Shown here: positions 1 to 9,091 of the stretch, piece after piece
How positions within the stretch are numbered: the first letter of the stretch is position 1
Layout: each line of letters opens with the position of its first letter
Assembly (NCBI RefSeq): GCF_029543085.1
Contig: NZ_CP119967.1
Span: forward strand, 6,207,001-6,271,000
Source: Pseudomonas sp. A34-9
GTDB lineage: Bacteria > Pseudomonadota > Gammaproteobacteria > Pseudomonadales > Pseudomonadaceae
Length of the DNA: 64,000 bases
Direction: 5' to 3'
Position numbers and translations under genes: made by a program
Notes under the pieces: model-generated
Databases searched by the model: none
Seen by the model: only the letters and a program-made list of their open reading frames with translations
Told to the model about the DNA's origin: nothing

Positions 1-796
1 TGCTCTGGTGCAAGTGCATCGCACTGCCCGGTTCGCCGGTCATCGGCTTGGCCATAAAGGTGGCTGCCACGTCGTGCTTGAGCGCGGCTTCGCGCATGGT
101 GCGTTTGAACACCAGAATCTGGTCGGCCAGCGACAGCGCGTCGCCGTGACGGAAGTTGATCTCCATCTGCGCCGTGCCGTCTTCATGGATCAGCGTGTCG
201 AGGTCCAGTTCCTGCAGTTCGCACCAGTCGTAGACGTCTTCGAACAGCGGGTCGAATTCGTTCGCCGCTTCAATGGAGAACGACTGACGACCGATTTCCG
301 GACGGCCCGAGCGACCAATCGGCGGCTGCAACGGATAGTCGGGGTCGTCGCTGCGCTTGGTCAGGTAAAACTCCATTTCAGGCGCCACGATCGGCTGCCA
401 GCCCTTGTCGGCATAGAGTTTGAGGACTTTCTTGAGGACGTTGCGCGGCGACAGCTCGATCGGGTTGCCTTGCTTGTCGTAGGTGTCGTGGATCACCTGC
501 GCGGTCGGCTCGATGGCCCATGGCACCATGTACACGGCGTTCTGGTCGGGGCGGCAGATCATGTCGATGTCGGCCGGGTCGAGCAGTTCGTAATAGATGT
601 CGTCTTCGACGTAGTCGCCGGTCACGGTCTGCAACAGCACGCTTTCTGGCAGGCGCATGCCTTTTTCGGCGATGAACTTGTTGGTCGGCGAAATCTTGCC
701 CCGGGTGATACCGGTCAAGTCGGCGATCATGCATTCGACTTCTGTGATCTTGTGGTCTTTCAACCAATCGGTGAGCTGGTCGAGGTTGTTACTCAT
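1..796 (-). CDS. spuB: Glutamine synthetase-family gamma-glutamylpolyamine synthetase (SpuB-like), 3' end beyond window
   Basis: The visible 265 residues begin MSNNLDQLTDWLKDHKITEV and run without a stop to the window edge. They show the N-terminal beta-grasp domain of the glutamine synthetase family and part of the catalytic domain, including APEMEFYL and the motif FMAKPMTGEPGSAMHLHQS that leads into the metal and glutamate site. Family members of this type ATP-dependently glutamylate putrescine or related amines in the cytoplasm. The context fits the P. aeruginosa spuI/spuA/spuB arrangement: a spuA remnant lies just upstream on the same strand and a second GS gene is divergent. The ATG at 794-796 is the natural start. 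The assignment to spuB rather than another GS paralogue is inferred from gene order. Confidence 0.85.
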   Translation of the reverse strand, partial: MSNNLDQLTDWLKDHKITEVECMIADLTGITRGKISPTNKFIAEKGMRLPESVLLQTVTGDYVEDDIYYELLDPADIDMICRPDQNAVYMVPWAIEPTAQVIHDTYDKQGNPIELSPRNVLKKVLKLYADKGWQPIVAPEMEFYLTKRSDDPDYPLQPPIGRSGRPEIGRQSFSIEAANEFDPLFEDVYDWCELQELDLDTLIHEDGTAQMEINFRHGDALSLADQILVFKRTMREAALKHDVAATFMAKPMTGEPGSAMHLHQS

Positions 797-889
797 AAAT
801 GCCTCTGGGCTGAGTCTCCTGACGTGGTGTCAGGCAAAGTTTGACGCCGGGGCGTCGCGTTAAAGGGGGCTTGCTCGCGCAGTGCCGGC

Positions 890-1246
890 TTATGCCTGGC
901 ACCGCGCATAGACAATGAAAGAGGAGCTTACCTGCCCTTTACGCTGGCGTTGCATTTCCTGTGCACATTCAAGGCGTGCAGAATCATGAGCACGACTTGG
1001 CAAGCGGCACAGGCTTTGAGGGTGAAAGCGATCTATATTGGAGGGGGACGCCATAAACAGGGTGCTTTCCCGTACGTCCAGAATATCGGACGCTGACGCT
1101 TGAACGGTCATGGACGGGAACATCGTCGGCAAGCGGCGAGCCTTGCTGGCTGCGCTATCGACGGATTTGTCGCCACTGATGTGATGAGCATGCAGACCGG
1201 ACTGTTGCGAGCAGTCAGTGATGCCGATTAACGGCAGGCGAGACAT
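890..1246 (-). pseudogene. spuA: Truncated remnant of gamma-glutamyl-GABA hydrolase (SpuA/PuuD-like)
   Basis: The 118-residue frame starts MSRLPLIGITDCSQQSGLHA and keeps recognisable pieces of the N-terminus of class I glutamine amidotransferase-like hydrolases (PuuD/SpuA): HHISGDK, a drifted ARRLPTMFPSM block and a LFMASPSNIDRFHP block corresponding to the usual LxxGSPSNVxPxxY. It stops before the catalytic cysteine (CRG) and histidine motifs. Intact members are about 250 residues, so more than half is missing and the remainder has drifted. It sits where spuA is expected, upstream of the SpuB-like gene on the same strand and divergent from the SpuI-like gene. It is very unlikely to be an active hydrolase. 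The paralogue that replaces it, if any, is not in this window. Confidence 0.72.
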
Positions 1247-1524
1247 GAAGCACCCCGGTATTATTGCTGTTATGGGTTTGATCCGAGCTTAGCCTTGTTC
1301 ATTTTTTTACACAACACCCCCGTAAAAAATACAACACGGCCTGCTCAAGCCCGCGGGTGCCAACTGCCCCAAGGACAAAAAACCGCCCAAAAGTGCCCCA
1401 TAAATGCCCTCACAGCGCTTTTTTAGGGCAAAAAAGGCCTCGCTTGACTTCGGCAGGCCGTTCGGGTTGACTGAAACCAGAAAAGATCAATGATTGATAT
1501 TTTTAACAACAAAGGTGTTGCATC

Positions 1525-2901
1525 ATGTCGGTACCCCCGCGTGCCGTTCAGCTCAACGAAGCGAACGCGTTCCTTAAGGAACATCCTGAGGTTCTGTACG
1601 TTGACCTTCTGATTGCGGATATGAATGGTGTGGTGCGCGGCAAGCGCATTGAACGCACCAGCCTCCACAAGGTTTACGAGAAAGGCATCAACCTGCCGGC
1701 CTCTCTATTTGCTCTGGATATCAACGGCTCTACGGTGGAAAGCACCGGCCTGGGCCTGGACATCGGCGATGCCGATCGTATCTGCTATCCAATCCCCGAT
1801 ACCCTGTGCAACGAGCCATGGCAGAAGCGCCCGACCGCGCAACTGTTGATGACCATGCACGAACTCGAAGGTGACCCATTCTTCGCCGATCCGCGCGAAG
1901 TGCTCCGTCAAGTTGTTGCAAAGTTTGACGAGCTGGGCCTGACCATCTGCGCCGCATTCGAACTCGAGTTCTACCTGATCGACCAGGAAAACGTGAACGG
2001 CCGTCCGCAGCCGCCACGCTCGCCGATCTCCGGCAAACGCCCGCACTCGACGCAGGTCTACCTGATCGACGACCTCGACGAATACGTCGACTGCCTCCAG
2101 GACATTCTGGAAGGTGCCAAAGAGCAAGGCATCCCGGCCGACGCCATCGTCAAGGAAAGTGCCCCGGCGCAGTTCGAAGTGAACCTGCACCACGTCGCTG
2201 ACCCGATCAAGGCGTGCGACTACGCGGTACTGCTCAAGCGTCTGATCAAGAACATCGCCTACGACCATGAAATGGACACCACCTTCATGGCCAAGCCGTA
2301 CCCGGGCCAGGCTGGCAATGGTCTGCACGTACACATTTCGATTCTGGATAAAGAAGGCAAAAACATTTTTGCCAGCGAGGATCCCGAGCAGAACGCCGCG
2401 CTGCGTCACGCGATCGGCGGTGTGCTCGAGACCCTGCCCGCGCAGATGGCTTTCCTCTGCCCGAACGTCAACTCGTACCGTCGTTTCGGCGCGCAGTTCT
2501 ACGTACCGAACTCGCCTTGCTGGGGCCTGGACAACCGCACCGTGGCGATTCGCGTACCGACCGGCTCGTCCGATGCCGTACGTATCGAACACCGCGTGGC
2601 CGGTGCCGACGCCAACCCGTACCTGCTGATGGCTTCGGTACTGGCCGGCGTGCACCACGGTCTGACCAACAAGATCGAGCCGGGCGCGCCTGTTGAAGGC
2701 AACAGCTACGAGCAGAACGAACAAAGCCTGCCGAACAACTTGCGCGATGCTCTGCGCGAGCTGGACGACAGCGAGGTGATGGCCAAGTACATCGATCCGA
2801 AGTACATCGATATCTTCGTCGCCTGCAAGGAAAGCGAGCTGGAGGAGTTCGAACACTCCATCTCCGACCTTGAGTACAACTGGTATCTGCATACCGTTTA
2901 A
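1525..2901 (+). CDS. spuI: Gamma-glutamylputrescine synthetase, glutamine synthetase family (SpuI/PuuA-like)
   Basis: The 458-residue protein has the GS catalytic fold: AAFELEFYLI supplies the first metal glutamate, FMAKPYPGQAGNGLHVHIS the glutamate and metal site, NSYRRFGAQFYVPNSPCWG the ATP and amine region, and RIEHRVAGADANPYL the C-terminal active-site stretch. GS relatives lacking the adenylylation tyrosine loop and about 450 residues long act on polyamines rather than ammonia. It would glutamylate putrescine as the first step of the gamma-glutamylated polyamine pathway. It is divergent from the spuA remnant, so the 278-bp gap presumably holds both promoters. An AAAGG is placed before ATG 1525. 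A strong terminator follows directly, so it is monocistronic. Its substrate is inferred from family and position. Confidence 0.88.
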   Translation: MSVPPRAVQLNEANAFLKEHPEVLYVDLLIADMNGVVRGKRIERTSLHKVYEKGINLPASLFALDINGSTVESTGLGLDIGDADRICYPIPDTLCNEPWQKRPTAQLLMTMHELEGDPFFADPREVLRQVVAKFDELGLTICAAFELEFYLIDQENVNGRPQPPRSPISGKRPHSTQVYLIDDLDEYVDCLQDILEGAKEQGIPADAIVKESAPAQFEVNLHHVADPIKACDYAVLLKRLIKNIAYDHEMDTTFMAKPYPGQAGNGLHVHISILDKEGKNIFASEDPEQNAALRHAIGGVLETLPAQMAFLCPNVNSYRRFGAQFYVPNSPCWGLDNRTVAIRVPTGSSDAVRIEHRVAGADANPYLLMASVLAGVHHGLTNKIEPGAPVEGNSYEQNEQSLPNNLRDALRELDDSEVMAKYIDPKYIDIFVACKESELEEFEHSISDLEYNWYLHTV

Positions 2902-2921
2902 ACGGTTGTAGCGCCAAAAGG

Positions 2922-2957
2922 AACGCCGTCGGCTCTCGCAGCCAACGGCGTTTTTTT
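2922..2957 (+). terminator. Rho-independent terminator of the spuI-like gene
   Basis: Arms AACGCCGT (2922-2929) and ACGGCGTT (2945-2952) are extended inward by GGC/GCC, and a run of seven T follows. It starts 21 bp after the GS stop codon. Confidence 0.85.
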
Positions 2958-2998
2958 ATGGCCCGAACAATTGCGAATAATGGCCGCCTTCGGCGGTT

Positions 2999-3085
2999 CG
3001 GGAGCAAGCTCCCTCCCACAGGGAGATCTCCTGTGTACAAAAATTTCATCTCACTGGAAATCCCCTGTGGGAGCGAGCTTGCTCC
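2999..3085. repeat. REP pair, GGGAGC(A/G)AGCT-type (family C)
   Basis: Two inverted copies of a GTGGGAGCGAGCTTGCTCC-type palindrome face each other about 40 bp apart, each with CCTGTGGGAG at its inner side. Related pairs occur at 17138-17203 and 29395-29460. This is the layout of a REPIN, two REPs in opposite orientation. No RAYT transposase gene is present in the window. Confidence 0.75.
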
Positions 3086-3167
3086 GGGCGGCGTTCCGAC
3101 GAAGGCGTACTGGCAGACAACACGGAACCCGGCTCGTACAATGCCCGCTGCCCCGCAGGAGACTTCC

Positions 3168-3794
3168 ATGACGCGACCCGCCCCCGTCCGCAAACCCCGC
3201 GCCCGCAGTCAGGCGCGCATCGACTCGATACTCGACGCCGCGCGCACCTTGCTGGCTGCCGAGGGTGTGGCCAGTCTGTCGATCTACAGTGTCGCCGAGC
3301 GTGCGCAGATCCCGCCTTCCTCCGTGTACCACTTCTTCGCCAGCGTACCGGCGCTGCTTGAGGCACTGACGGCGGATGTGCACGCCGCATTCCGCGCCTG
3401 CCTGCAAGCGCCGATCGATCACGATGCCCTGCGTGACTGGCGGGATCTGTCGCGACTGGTGGAGCAACGAATGCTGGAGATCTATGACGAAGACGCGGCG
3501 GCGCGTCAGTTGATCCTTGCTCAGCATGGTTTGACCGAAGTGACCCAGGCTGACCGTCAGCACGACATCGAACTGGGCGATCTGATGCACAAGCTGTTCG
3601 ATCATCACTTCGAGTTGCCGAGGTTGCCGGAGGATGTCGATGTGTTTGCCCTGGCGATGGAGCTGGGTGACCGCGTGTATGCGCGGTCAGTGCAGCAGCA
3701 CGGGCAGATCACGCCGCGCATGGCCGAGGAAGGGATGCGGGTGTTTGATGCCTATATCGGGTTGTACCTGCCGCCTTACCTGCCCAAGCGTTGA
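3168..3794 (+). CDS. TetR-family transcriptional regulator
   Basis: The 208-residue protein begins MTRPAPVRKPRARSQARID. Residues 15-65 form the TetR helix-turn-helix (ILDAARTLLAAEGVASLSIYSVAERA, then PPSSVYHFF), and the rest is a helical ligand-binding domain with no recognisable ligand. The open frame extends upstream to 2958 but only through the REP element, so I place the start at ATG 3168, which has a GCAGGAG ribosome site. It is separated from the GS gene by a terminator and a repeat. Regulators at such positions often control neighbouring transport or catabolic genes, but no target can be read from the sequence. A REPIN and a bidirectional terminator follow. Confidence 0.85.
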   Translation: MTRPAPVRKPRARSQARIDSILDAARTLLAAEGVASLSIYSVAERAQIPPSSVYHFFASVPALLEALTADVHAAFRACLQAPIDHDALRDWRDLSRLVEQRMLEIYDEDAAARQLILAQHGLTEVTQADRQHDIELGDLMHKLFDHHFELPRLPEDVDVFALAMELGDRVYARSVQQHGQITPRMAEEGMRVFDAYIGLYLPPYLPKR

Positions 3795-3798
3795 GACA

Positions 3799-3902
3799 TG
3801 ATCGTTCCCACGCTCTGCGTGGGAATGCAGCCCGTGACGCTATGCGTCACTGGACGCGGAGCGTCCCTGGAGGCATTCCCACGCGGAGCGTGGGAACGAT
3901 CA
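3799..3902. repeat. REPIN, CGTTCCCACGC-type (family A), copy 1
   Basis: The element opens with TGATCGTTCCCACGC, closes with GCGTGGGAACGATCA and carries a second palindromic layer inside (GTGACGC...GCGTCAC and GGACGC...GCGTCC). It starts 4 bp after the TetR stop. Further copies lie at 8981, 12785, 28114, 51760 and, as a single REP, 58851. Confidence 0.85.
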
Positions 3903-3920
3903 CACTGCTCTCAATCCATG

Positions 3921-3961
3921 AAAAAACCCCGAAGGGCTCACGCCCTTCGGGGTTGTTTTTT
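3921..3961. terminator. Bidirectional terminator between tetR and ssuF
   Basis: Stem CCCCGAAGGGC (3927-3937) pairs with GCCCTTCGGGG (3942-3952). An A tract lies on the left and a T tract on the right, so it can terminate ssuF transcripts from the right and tetR transcripts from the left. Confidence 0.9.
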
Positions 3962-3971
3962 ACTCACTGGC

Positions 3972-4187
3972 TTACAACTTGGCGATCGACACCTCGGTGG
4001 ATTTCACAAAGGCGATCACTTCGCTGCCGACCACCAGTTCCAGCTCCTTGACCGAGCGGGTGGTGATCACCGAAGTCACGATGCCGGAAGCGGTCTGCAC
4101 GTCGATTTCCGACAGCACGTCACCGAGGACGATTTCCTTGATCGAGCCTTTGAACTGGTTACGGACGTTGATGGCTTTGATAGTCAT
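3972..4187 (-). CDS. ssuF: Molybdopterin-binding-type TOBE/molbindin protein of the sulfonate operon
   Basis: The 71-residue protein is a single molbindin (Mop/TOBE) domain: MTIKAINVRNQFKGSIKEI at the start, and VLSEIDVQTASGIVTSVIT with SEVIAFVKSTEVSIA at the end. Stand-alone molbindins assemble into rings that bind oxyanions such as molybdate. In Pseudomonas a gene of this kind ends the ssuEADCBF operon, and its loss has been reported to affect organosulfur use although its exact role is unclear. It starts 27 bp after ssuB on the same strand and is followed by a strong terminator, so it is the last gene of the operon. The operon position makes the call firm; the bound ligand is unknown. Confidence 0.88.
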   Translation of the reverse strand: MTIKAINVRNQFKGSIKEIVLGDVLSEIDVQTASGIVTSVITTRSVKELELVVGSEVIAFVKSTEVSIAKL

Positions 4188-4214
4188 GGCAATGATTCCT
4201 GTCGTTTGCTTGAG

Positions 4215-5021
4215 TTATTGAGCCCAACGCAGTTGCGTAGGCAGTGGTGAAACAGGTTCCGGCGCCGGCGGTTCGCCGGGCAGGGAGAGAACACGGTTAA
4301 GCACTTCGGTTTCCAGCGCGGCCAGCCTGTGCGAACCACGCACTCGCGGCCGCGGCAGTTCCACATGCAGGTCGAGGCCGACTTCGCCGTCCTCGATCAG
4401 AATCACCCGATCGGCAATCGCCACCGCTTCGCTGACGTCGTGGGTCACCAGCAGCACGGTGAAGCCGTGTTGCTGCCAGAGACGTTCGATCAGTTGCTGC
4501 ATTTCAATGCGGGTCAGCGCGTCCAGTGCGCCGAGCGGTTCGTCGAGCAACAGCAGACGCGGTTGGTGGATCAGCGCCCGAGCCAGTGCAACGCGCTGCT
4601 TCTGCCCGCCAGATAACGCTGCCGGCCACTCATTGGCACGATCCGCCAGACCCACCGCGTCCAGCGCTTCGAGTGCCTTGGGACGCCAGTTGCCTTTAAG
4701 GCCCAGGCCGACGTTGTCGATGATCTTTTTCCACGGCAGCAGCCGTGCTTCCTGGAACATCAACCGGGTGTCTTCGCGTGCCTCACTGAGTGGCGCAGAG
4801 CCTGCGAACAGTTCACCGCCAGTCGGTTGATCAAGCCCCGCGAGCAGGCGTAGCAAGGTACTTTTGCCGCAACCACTGCGCCCGACCACAGCGACGAATT
4901 GCCCCGCCGGAATGTGCAGATCAATGTCACGCAGCACCTGCCGTGCGCCGAAGGTTTTCTGCAGGTTGCGCACTGCCAGCGGAATGCCGCGCAGCAGACG
5001 TGGAGGTTGTTGAGCGGTCAT
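4215..5021 (-). CDS. ssuB: Aliphatic sulfonate ABC transporter ATP-binding protein
   Basis: This 268-residue ABC ATPase has Walker [17 protein letters not shown], signature [15 protein letters not shown], Walker [17 protein letters not shown] and an H-loop VTHDVSEAV. It would energise uptake of alkanesulfonates with SsuC and SsuA at the inner membrane. The frame is open further upstream, but ATG 5019-5021 overlaps the SsuC stop codon as ATGA, which indicates translational coupling. The C-terminal extension of about 50 residues after the NBD (rich in P and E, ending LPTQLRWAQ) is typical of SsuB. Its place between ssuC and ssuF identifies it as the sulfonate paralogue rather than TauB. Confidence 0.93.
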   Translation of the reverse strand: MTAQQPPRLLRGIPLAVRNLQKTFGARQVLRDIDLHIPAGQFVAVVGRSGCGKSTLLRLLAGLDQPTGGELFAGSAPLSEAREDTRLMFQEARLLPWKKIIDNVGLGLKGNWRPKALEALDAVGLADRANEWPAALSGGQKQRVALARALIHQPRLLLLDEPLGALDALTRIEMQQLIERLWQQHGFTVLLVTHDVSEAVAIADRVILIEDGEVGLDLHVELPRPRVRGSHRLAALETEVLNRVLSLPGEPPAPEPVSPLPTQLRWAQ

Positions 5022-5800
5022 GCCGCACCTCCCTTGGCAACCTGATAGGCCGGATGCCAGCGCAACCACACCCGCTCAAGTCCTCGAGCGGCGAGGTCGG
5101 CGAGTTTGCCGAGCACCGCGTAAAGCAGGATCGCCAGCACCACCACGTCGGTCTGCAAGAACTCACGGGCGTTCATCGCCAGATAGCCGATGCCCGAGCT
5201 GGCCGAGATGGTTTCGGCGACGATCAGCGTCAACCACATAAAGCCCAGGGCGAAGCGCACACCAACCAGAATCGAAGGCAACGCACCCGGCAGAATCACC
5301 TGCCAGAACAGGCTGAACCCGCTCAAGCCATAACTGCGTGCCATCTCCACCAGCGCCGGATCGACGTTGCGGATGCCGTGATAGGTGTTGAGGTAGATCG
5401 GGAATAACGTGCCCAGCGCCACCAGAAAAATCTTCGCCGACTCATCGATGCCGAACCACAGGATCACCAGCGGAATCAGCGCCAGATGCGGCACGTTGCG
5501 GATCATCTGCACCGAGCTGTCGAGCAGGCGTTCGCCCCATTTCGACAGGCCGGTGATGAAGCCCAAGACCAGACCGATGCTGCCGCCGATGGTGAAACCG
5601 AGTGCCGCGCGCCAGCCGCTGATCGCCAGATGCGTCCAGATCTCGCCGCTGCGCACCAGACTGACGCCGGCCTCGATCACCGCCACCGGTGCCGGCAGAA
5701 TCCGCGTCGACAACCAACCGGCCGACACCGACAACTGCCACACCGCCAGCAGCAACACCGGCAACGCCCAGGGCGCGAGGCTGTGGATAAATTTCTTCAT
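5018..5800 (-). CDS. ssuC: Aliphatic sulfonate ABC transporter permease
   Basis: The 260-residue inner-membrane protein starts [21 protein letters not shown] and has about six hydrophobic segments. The permease coupling loop [26 protein letters not shown] matches the EAA motif that contacts SsuB. A longer open frame exists upstream but it lies over ssuD, so the ATG at 5798-5800, 8 bp after the ssuD stop, is preferred. Its stop overlaps the ssuB start. It forms the transmembrane channel for alkanesulfonate import. Confidence 0.93.
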   Translation of the reverse strand: MKKFIHSLAPWALPVLLLAVWQLSVSAGWLSTRILPAPVAVIEAGVSLVRSGEIWTHLAISGWRAALGFTIGGSIGLVLGFITGLSKWGERLLDSSVQMIRNVPHLALIPLVILWFGIDESAKIFLVALGTLFPIYLNTYHGIRNVDPALVEMARSYGLSGFSLFWQVILPGALPSILVGVRFALGFMWLTLIVAETISASSGIGYLAMNAREFLQTDVVVLAILLYAVLGKLADLAARGLERVWLRWHPAYQVAKGGAA

Positions 5801-5808
5801 GGCGCGCC

Positions 5809-6957
5809 TCAGCTCTGCGACGCGGCTTTGGGAAGAATGTCGTTGGCGACCATCTCGCCGAACGGGCTGACATACCCGGCGCTTTTCGGCAGTTCCGGAC
5901 GCTCGATGTCGAGGTGCGGGAACAGCAGTTCGGCGACGCGATACGACTCTTCGAGGTGTGGATAACCAGAGAAGATGAAGGTGTCGATGCCCAGATCGGC
6001 GTATTCCTTCACGCGAGCGGCCACGGTCGGGCCATCGCCGACCAGCGCCGTACCGGCACCGCCGCGCACCAGACCAACACCGGCCCACAGGTTCGGGCTG
6101 ACCTCGAGGTTGTCACGGCTACCGCCGTGCAGGGCGGCCATGCGTTGTTGGCCGACCGAATCGAAGCGCGCCAGCGACGCTTGAGCGCGAGCGATGGTGT
6201 CGTCGTCCAGGTGCGAGATGAGCCGATCTGCCGCTTGCCAGGCTTCAGCATTGGTTTCGCGGACGATCACGTGCAGACGAATACCGAAGCGCACGGTGCG
6301 GCCAAGCTTGGCGGCTTTGGCCCGCACTTGTTCGATCTTCTCGGCCACGGCGGCCGGGGGTTCGCCCCAAGTCAGGACCATTTCCACTTGTTCAGCGGCC
6401 AAGTCCTGCGCGGCTTCCGACGAGCCACCGAAGTACAGCGGCGGACGCGGTTGCTGGATTGGCGGATAAAGCAGCTTCGCGCCCTTCACGCTGATGTGCT
6501 GGCCGTCGTAATCGACGGTTTCGCCTTCCAGCACACGGCGCCAGATGCGGGTGAATTCCACCGAGGCCTGATAGCGTTCTTCGTGGCTGAGGAACAGACC
6601 GTCGCCGGCCAACTCTTCCGGGTCACCGCCGGTCACCAGATTGAACAGTGCACGGCCGCCGGACAGACGATCCAGCGTCGCAGCCTGACGCGCTGCCACC
6701 GTCGGGGAAATGATCCCGGGGCGCAGGGCGACAAGGAACTTCAGACGCTGGGTCACCGGGATCAGCGACGCCGCCACCAGCCACGAGTCTTCGCAAGAGC
6801 GGCCGGTAGGAATCAGCACACCGCCGAAGCCCAGACGATCCGCCGCTTGCGCGACTTGTTGCAGATAACCGTGATCAACGGCGCGAGCGCCTTCGGCGGT
6901 GCCAAGGTAATGGCCGTCGCCGTGGGTGGGCAGGAACCAGAAGATATTGAGGCTCAT
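5809..6957 (-). CDS. ssuD: FMNH2-dependent alkanesulfonate monooxygenase
   Basis: The 382-residue protein begins [20 protein letters not shown], the usual start of SsuD, and has the bacterial luciferase-like TIM-barrel fold. Diagnostic stretches are [42 protein letters not shown] and [20 protein letters not shown]. The enzyme uses reduced FMN from SsuE and O2 to cleave alkanesulfonates into an aldehyde and sulfite in the cytoplasm. It lies 25 bp after ssuA and 8 bp before ssuC. The length is normal and I see no missing motif. Confidence 0.95.
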   Translation of the reverse strand: MSLNIFWFLPTHGDGHYLGTAEGARAVDHGYLQQVAQAADRLGFGGVLIPTGRSCEDSWLVAASLIPVTQRLKFLVALRPGIISPTVAARQAATLDRLSGGRALFNLVTGGDPEELAGDGLFLSHEERYQASVEFTRIWRRVLEGETVDYDGQHISVKGAKLLYPPIQQPRPPLYFGGSSEAAQDLAAEQVEMVLTWGEPPAAVAEKIEQVRAKAAKLGRTVRFGIRLHVIVRETNAEAWQAADRLISHLDDDTIARAQASLARFDSVGQQRMAALHGGSRDNLEVSPNLWAGVGLVRGGAGTALVGDGPTVAARVKEYADLGIDTFIFSGYPHLEESYRVAELLFPHLDIERPELPKSAGYVSPFGEMVANDILPKAASQS

Positions 6958-6982
6958 GGAGTGGTCTCCTTGGGGATTCGAA

Positions 6983-7963
6983 TTACTGGGCTTGGGTGGC
7001 CGAGCTTTGGGCCACAGCGGCCGGCGGTGTCCAGATCACATCCTTGATGCTCAGCGGCTTGGGAATCAGCTTGAGCTGGAAGAACGTGTCAGCGATTTTC
7101 TGCTGCGCGGCGACCACTTCGGGGGTCAGGAACAACGCGCCGTAGCCTTGGCGTTTTACCGAGGTCAGGGTGATGTCCGCCGGCAGGCCGAGCAGTGGCG
7201 CGACCTGTTGGGTCACGTCTTCAGGATTGGCTTTGGACCACTCGCCAACGGCGCGCACTTCTTCCACGAGGGTCTTGATCACCTCAGGATTTTTCTGTGC
7301 GTATGGCTTGGTCGCGAGGTAGAACTGGTGGTTGTCGACGATGCCTTTGCCGTCGCGCAGGGTGTGCGCTTGCAGCTGTTTCTCGGCGGCAGCCTGGTAC
7401 GGATCCCAGATGACCCAGGCGTCGACGCTGCCACGCTCGAACGCGGCGCGGGCATCGGCCGGCGGCAGGAAGACGGTTTGAATGTCGGTGTACTTGAGGC
7501 CGGCGTCTTCCAGTGCGCGCACCAGCAGGTAGTGCACGTTGGAGCCTTTGTTCAGAGCGACTTTCTTGCCTTTGAGATCGGCCACCGATTTGATCGGCGA
7601 GTCTTTCGGCACAAGGATCGCTTCGCTGTTCGGCGCTGGCGGCTCGTAGGCGACATAGAGCAGATCGGCACCGGCCGCCTGAGCGAAGACTGGCGGGGTT
7701 TCGCCGGTGACGCCGAAGTCGATCGAGCCGACATTCAGGCCTTCGAGCAGCTGCGGGCCGCCGGGGAATTCAGTCCATTGCACGTCGACGCCTTGGGCAG
7801 CCAGACGTTTTTCCAAAGTGCCTTTGGCTTTGAGCAGCACCAACGTGCCGTACTTCTGATAACCGATCCGCAAGGTCTCGGCTTGAGCTTGAGTGATGGC
7901 GCCGAAGGTGACAGCCGCAGCAAACAGAGCGACCAGACCACGACGCAAAAATACAGTGCGCAT
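6983..7963 (-). CDS. ssuA: Aliphatic sulfonate-binding periplasmic protein
   Basis: The 326-residue SBP has a signal peptide ([28 protein letters not shown]) followed by [11 protein letters not shown]. The family core includes [41 protein letters not shown] and [12 protein letters not shown]. It captures alkanesulfonates in the periplasm for SsuCB. ATG 7963 has an AAGGAGAG ribosome site 5 bp away; the open frame reaches 8065 but that part lies in the long palindrome region and lacks a signal. It is separated from ssuE by 220 bp holding a large imperfect palindrome, an unusual gap inside this operon. Confidence 0.93.
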   Translation of the reverse strand: MRTVFLRRGLVALFAAAVTFGAITQAQAETLRIGYQKYGTLVLLKAKGTLEKRLAAQGVDVQWTEFPGGPQLLEGLNVGSIDFGVTGETPPVFAQAAGADLLYVAYEPPAPNSEAILVPKDSPIKSVADLKGKKVALNKGSNVHYLLVRALEDAGLKYTDIQTVFLPPADARAAFERGSVDAWVIWDPYQAAAEKQLQAHTLRDGKGIVDNHQFYLATKPYAQKNPEVIKTLVEEVRAVGEWSKANPEDVTQQVAPLLGLPADITLTSVKRQGYGALFLTPEVVAAQQKIADTFFQLKLIPKPLSIKDVIWTPPAAVAQSSATQAQ

Positions 7964-8043
7964 AGCGCTCTCCTTTTTGCTGTTGGGTTTTGGCTGCACC
8001 TGCTTAACCGTTAGCGGCTGAGTAAGGTGAGTTTTTTTGCCTG

Positions 8044-8162
8044 AAAAGTGCCTGCGCTCGATCATGCTGCGTTAAAAGTCAGCTCGGAATGCTCATTGAC
8101 TAACGTCAACTCCGCTTCCTCGCTAACTTTTGCCTTGCCTGCTCTTCGCTCGGCGACTTTTC
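8044..8162. repeat. Long imperfect palindrome between ssuE and ssuA
   Basis: The whole 119-bp stretch reads similarly from both ends: AAAAGT at 8044, a second AAAAGTCAGCTCGGAATGC block at 8074, a TTGAC-TAAC-GTCAA centre at 8096-8109, then mirrored blocks ending in ACTTTT. RNA from ssuE into ssuA would fold into one long interrupted hairpin. It is not repeated elsewhere in the window. I have a recollection of similar intergenic elements in pseudomonads but cannot name one. Confidence 0.75.
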
Positions 8163-8183
8163 AAACAAAAAAATAAAATTGCT

Positions 8184-8777
8184 TTAAATGCTCCAGCGAG
8201 CACTCAACAAACGTTCGTTCAACAGGCCCGGTTCCAGCGGTTTCGGCCGGCGGGCCATGGCGCCGACAAACTGATCCAGCGCTTCATGCAGACGCTGCTC
8301 CAGCGCCGGAGCCAGTTGCGCCGCGGCACTGCCTTCGCCGTAAGCGATCTGGCTGTCCTCGGCGAAAATCCCCTGGAGCATTTCCTGGGCTTTGAGCGCC
8401 GACAGCACAGGCTTGAGCGCGTAATCGACCACCAGCATGTGGGCGATGCTGCCGCCGGTGGCCATCGGCAAGACAATCTTGTGGTTCAGGGCGCGCTCGG
8501 GCAGCAGATCCAGCAGGGTCTTCAACGCGCCGGAAAACGACGCTTTATAAATCGGTGTGGCGATCAGCAGGCCGTCGGCGTTTTCAATCTGTTGCAGCAG
8601 GTCGAGCACCTTCGGGCTGTCGAAGCGGGCATGGAGCAAATCTTCGGCCGGGAAATCCCGCACCTGATAACTCACCACTTCCACCCCTTGCTGCTGTAAC
8701 CAGCGTTGTGAGCGCTCCAGCAGCACCCCGGAACGGGAGCGCAGGCTGGGACTGCCACCGAGTGAGACGACCAGCAT
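8184..8777 (-). CDS. ssuE: NAD(P)H-dependent FMN reductase
   Basis: The 197-residue flavodoxin-like protein starts [20 protein letters not shown], with the phosphate-binding SPS loop for FMN. It continues through [28 protein letters not shown] and [24 protein letters not shown], the stretches seen in SsuE. It supplies FMNH2 to the monooxygenase SsuD. It is the first gene of ssuEADCBF. The upstream 150 bp is AT-rich, as expected for a CysB-controlled promoter, and contains ATTTATTCATT (8874-8884), a motif shared with the other sulfur genes here. Confidence 0.93.
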   Translation of the reverse strand: MLVVSLGGSPSLRSRSGVLLERSQRWLQQQGVEVVSYQVRDFPAEDLLHARFDSPKVLDLLQQIENADGLLIATPIYKASFSGALKTLLDLLPERALNHKIVLPMATGGSIAHMLVVDYALKPVLSALKAQEMLQGIFAEDSQIAYGEGSAAAQLAPALEQRLHEALDQFVGAMARRPKPLEPGLLNERLLSARWSI

Positions 8778-8873
8778 CGAGACAATTCCTTAAGCGTTAC
8801 TGGCGATTCGCGGGTTGCGATCTCGCTTCGATGGGAGTGACCTTACCAGCTGATTTATATATCCATAAATCAT

Positions 8874-8884
8874 ATTTATTCATT
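8874..8884. promoter_or_regulatory. ATTTATTCATT motif upstream of ssuE
   Basis: This 11-mer lies about 100 bp before ssuE in an AT-rich stretch. The same 11 bases recur at 11618-11628 between the porin and tauA, and a related string lies before lsfA. It is a candidate site for a sulfur regulator such as CysB, which prefers degenerate AT-rich DNA. The assignment is inference. Confidence 0.4.
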
Positions 8885-8928
8885 TGGTTATTCGTTTTGG
8901 AGATATAACTTCCTGCAAACGGCAGGCG

Positions 8929-8952
8929 AAAAAAAAGGCCGTCGAAACGGCC
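8929..8952 (-). terminator. Terminator, leftward
   Basis: Stem GGCCGT (8937-8942) and ACGGCC (8947-8952) with an eight-base A tract on the left gives a leftward intrinsic terminator. It lies downstream of lsfA beyond a REPIN, so lsfA transcripts likely end here before ssuE. Confidence 0.75.
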
Positions 8953-8980
8953 CGAAATCCCCTGCTTTGTGGCTACACAC

Positions 8981-9079
8981 TGATCGTTCCCACGCTCTGC
9001 GTGGGAATGAATCCAAGGACGCTGCGCGTCCAGCGGCATTCCCACGCGGACAGTTCGACGCCTCGACGTGGGAACGATC
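8981..9079. repeat. REPIN, family A, copy 2 (enlarged right arm)
   Basis: It has the same TGATCGTTCCCACGC opening as the other family A elements. The right palindrome is interrupted: about 15 bases (CAGTTCGACGCCTCGA) stand between CCCACGCGGA and CGTGGGAACGATC, where other copies are nearly continuous. Confidence 0.8.
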
Positions 9080-9091
9080 TGCCCAGTAAGG

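Noticed and set aside
818..834. CCTGAC-GTGGT-GTCAGG inverted repeat downstream of the spuA remnant
   Set aside because: Six-base arms with a 5-base loop, no T run and no promoter context; could be chance.
2958..3167. Upstream extension of the TetR reading frame
   Set aside because: It only translates the terminator and REP element; the real start with a ribosome site is 3168.
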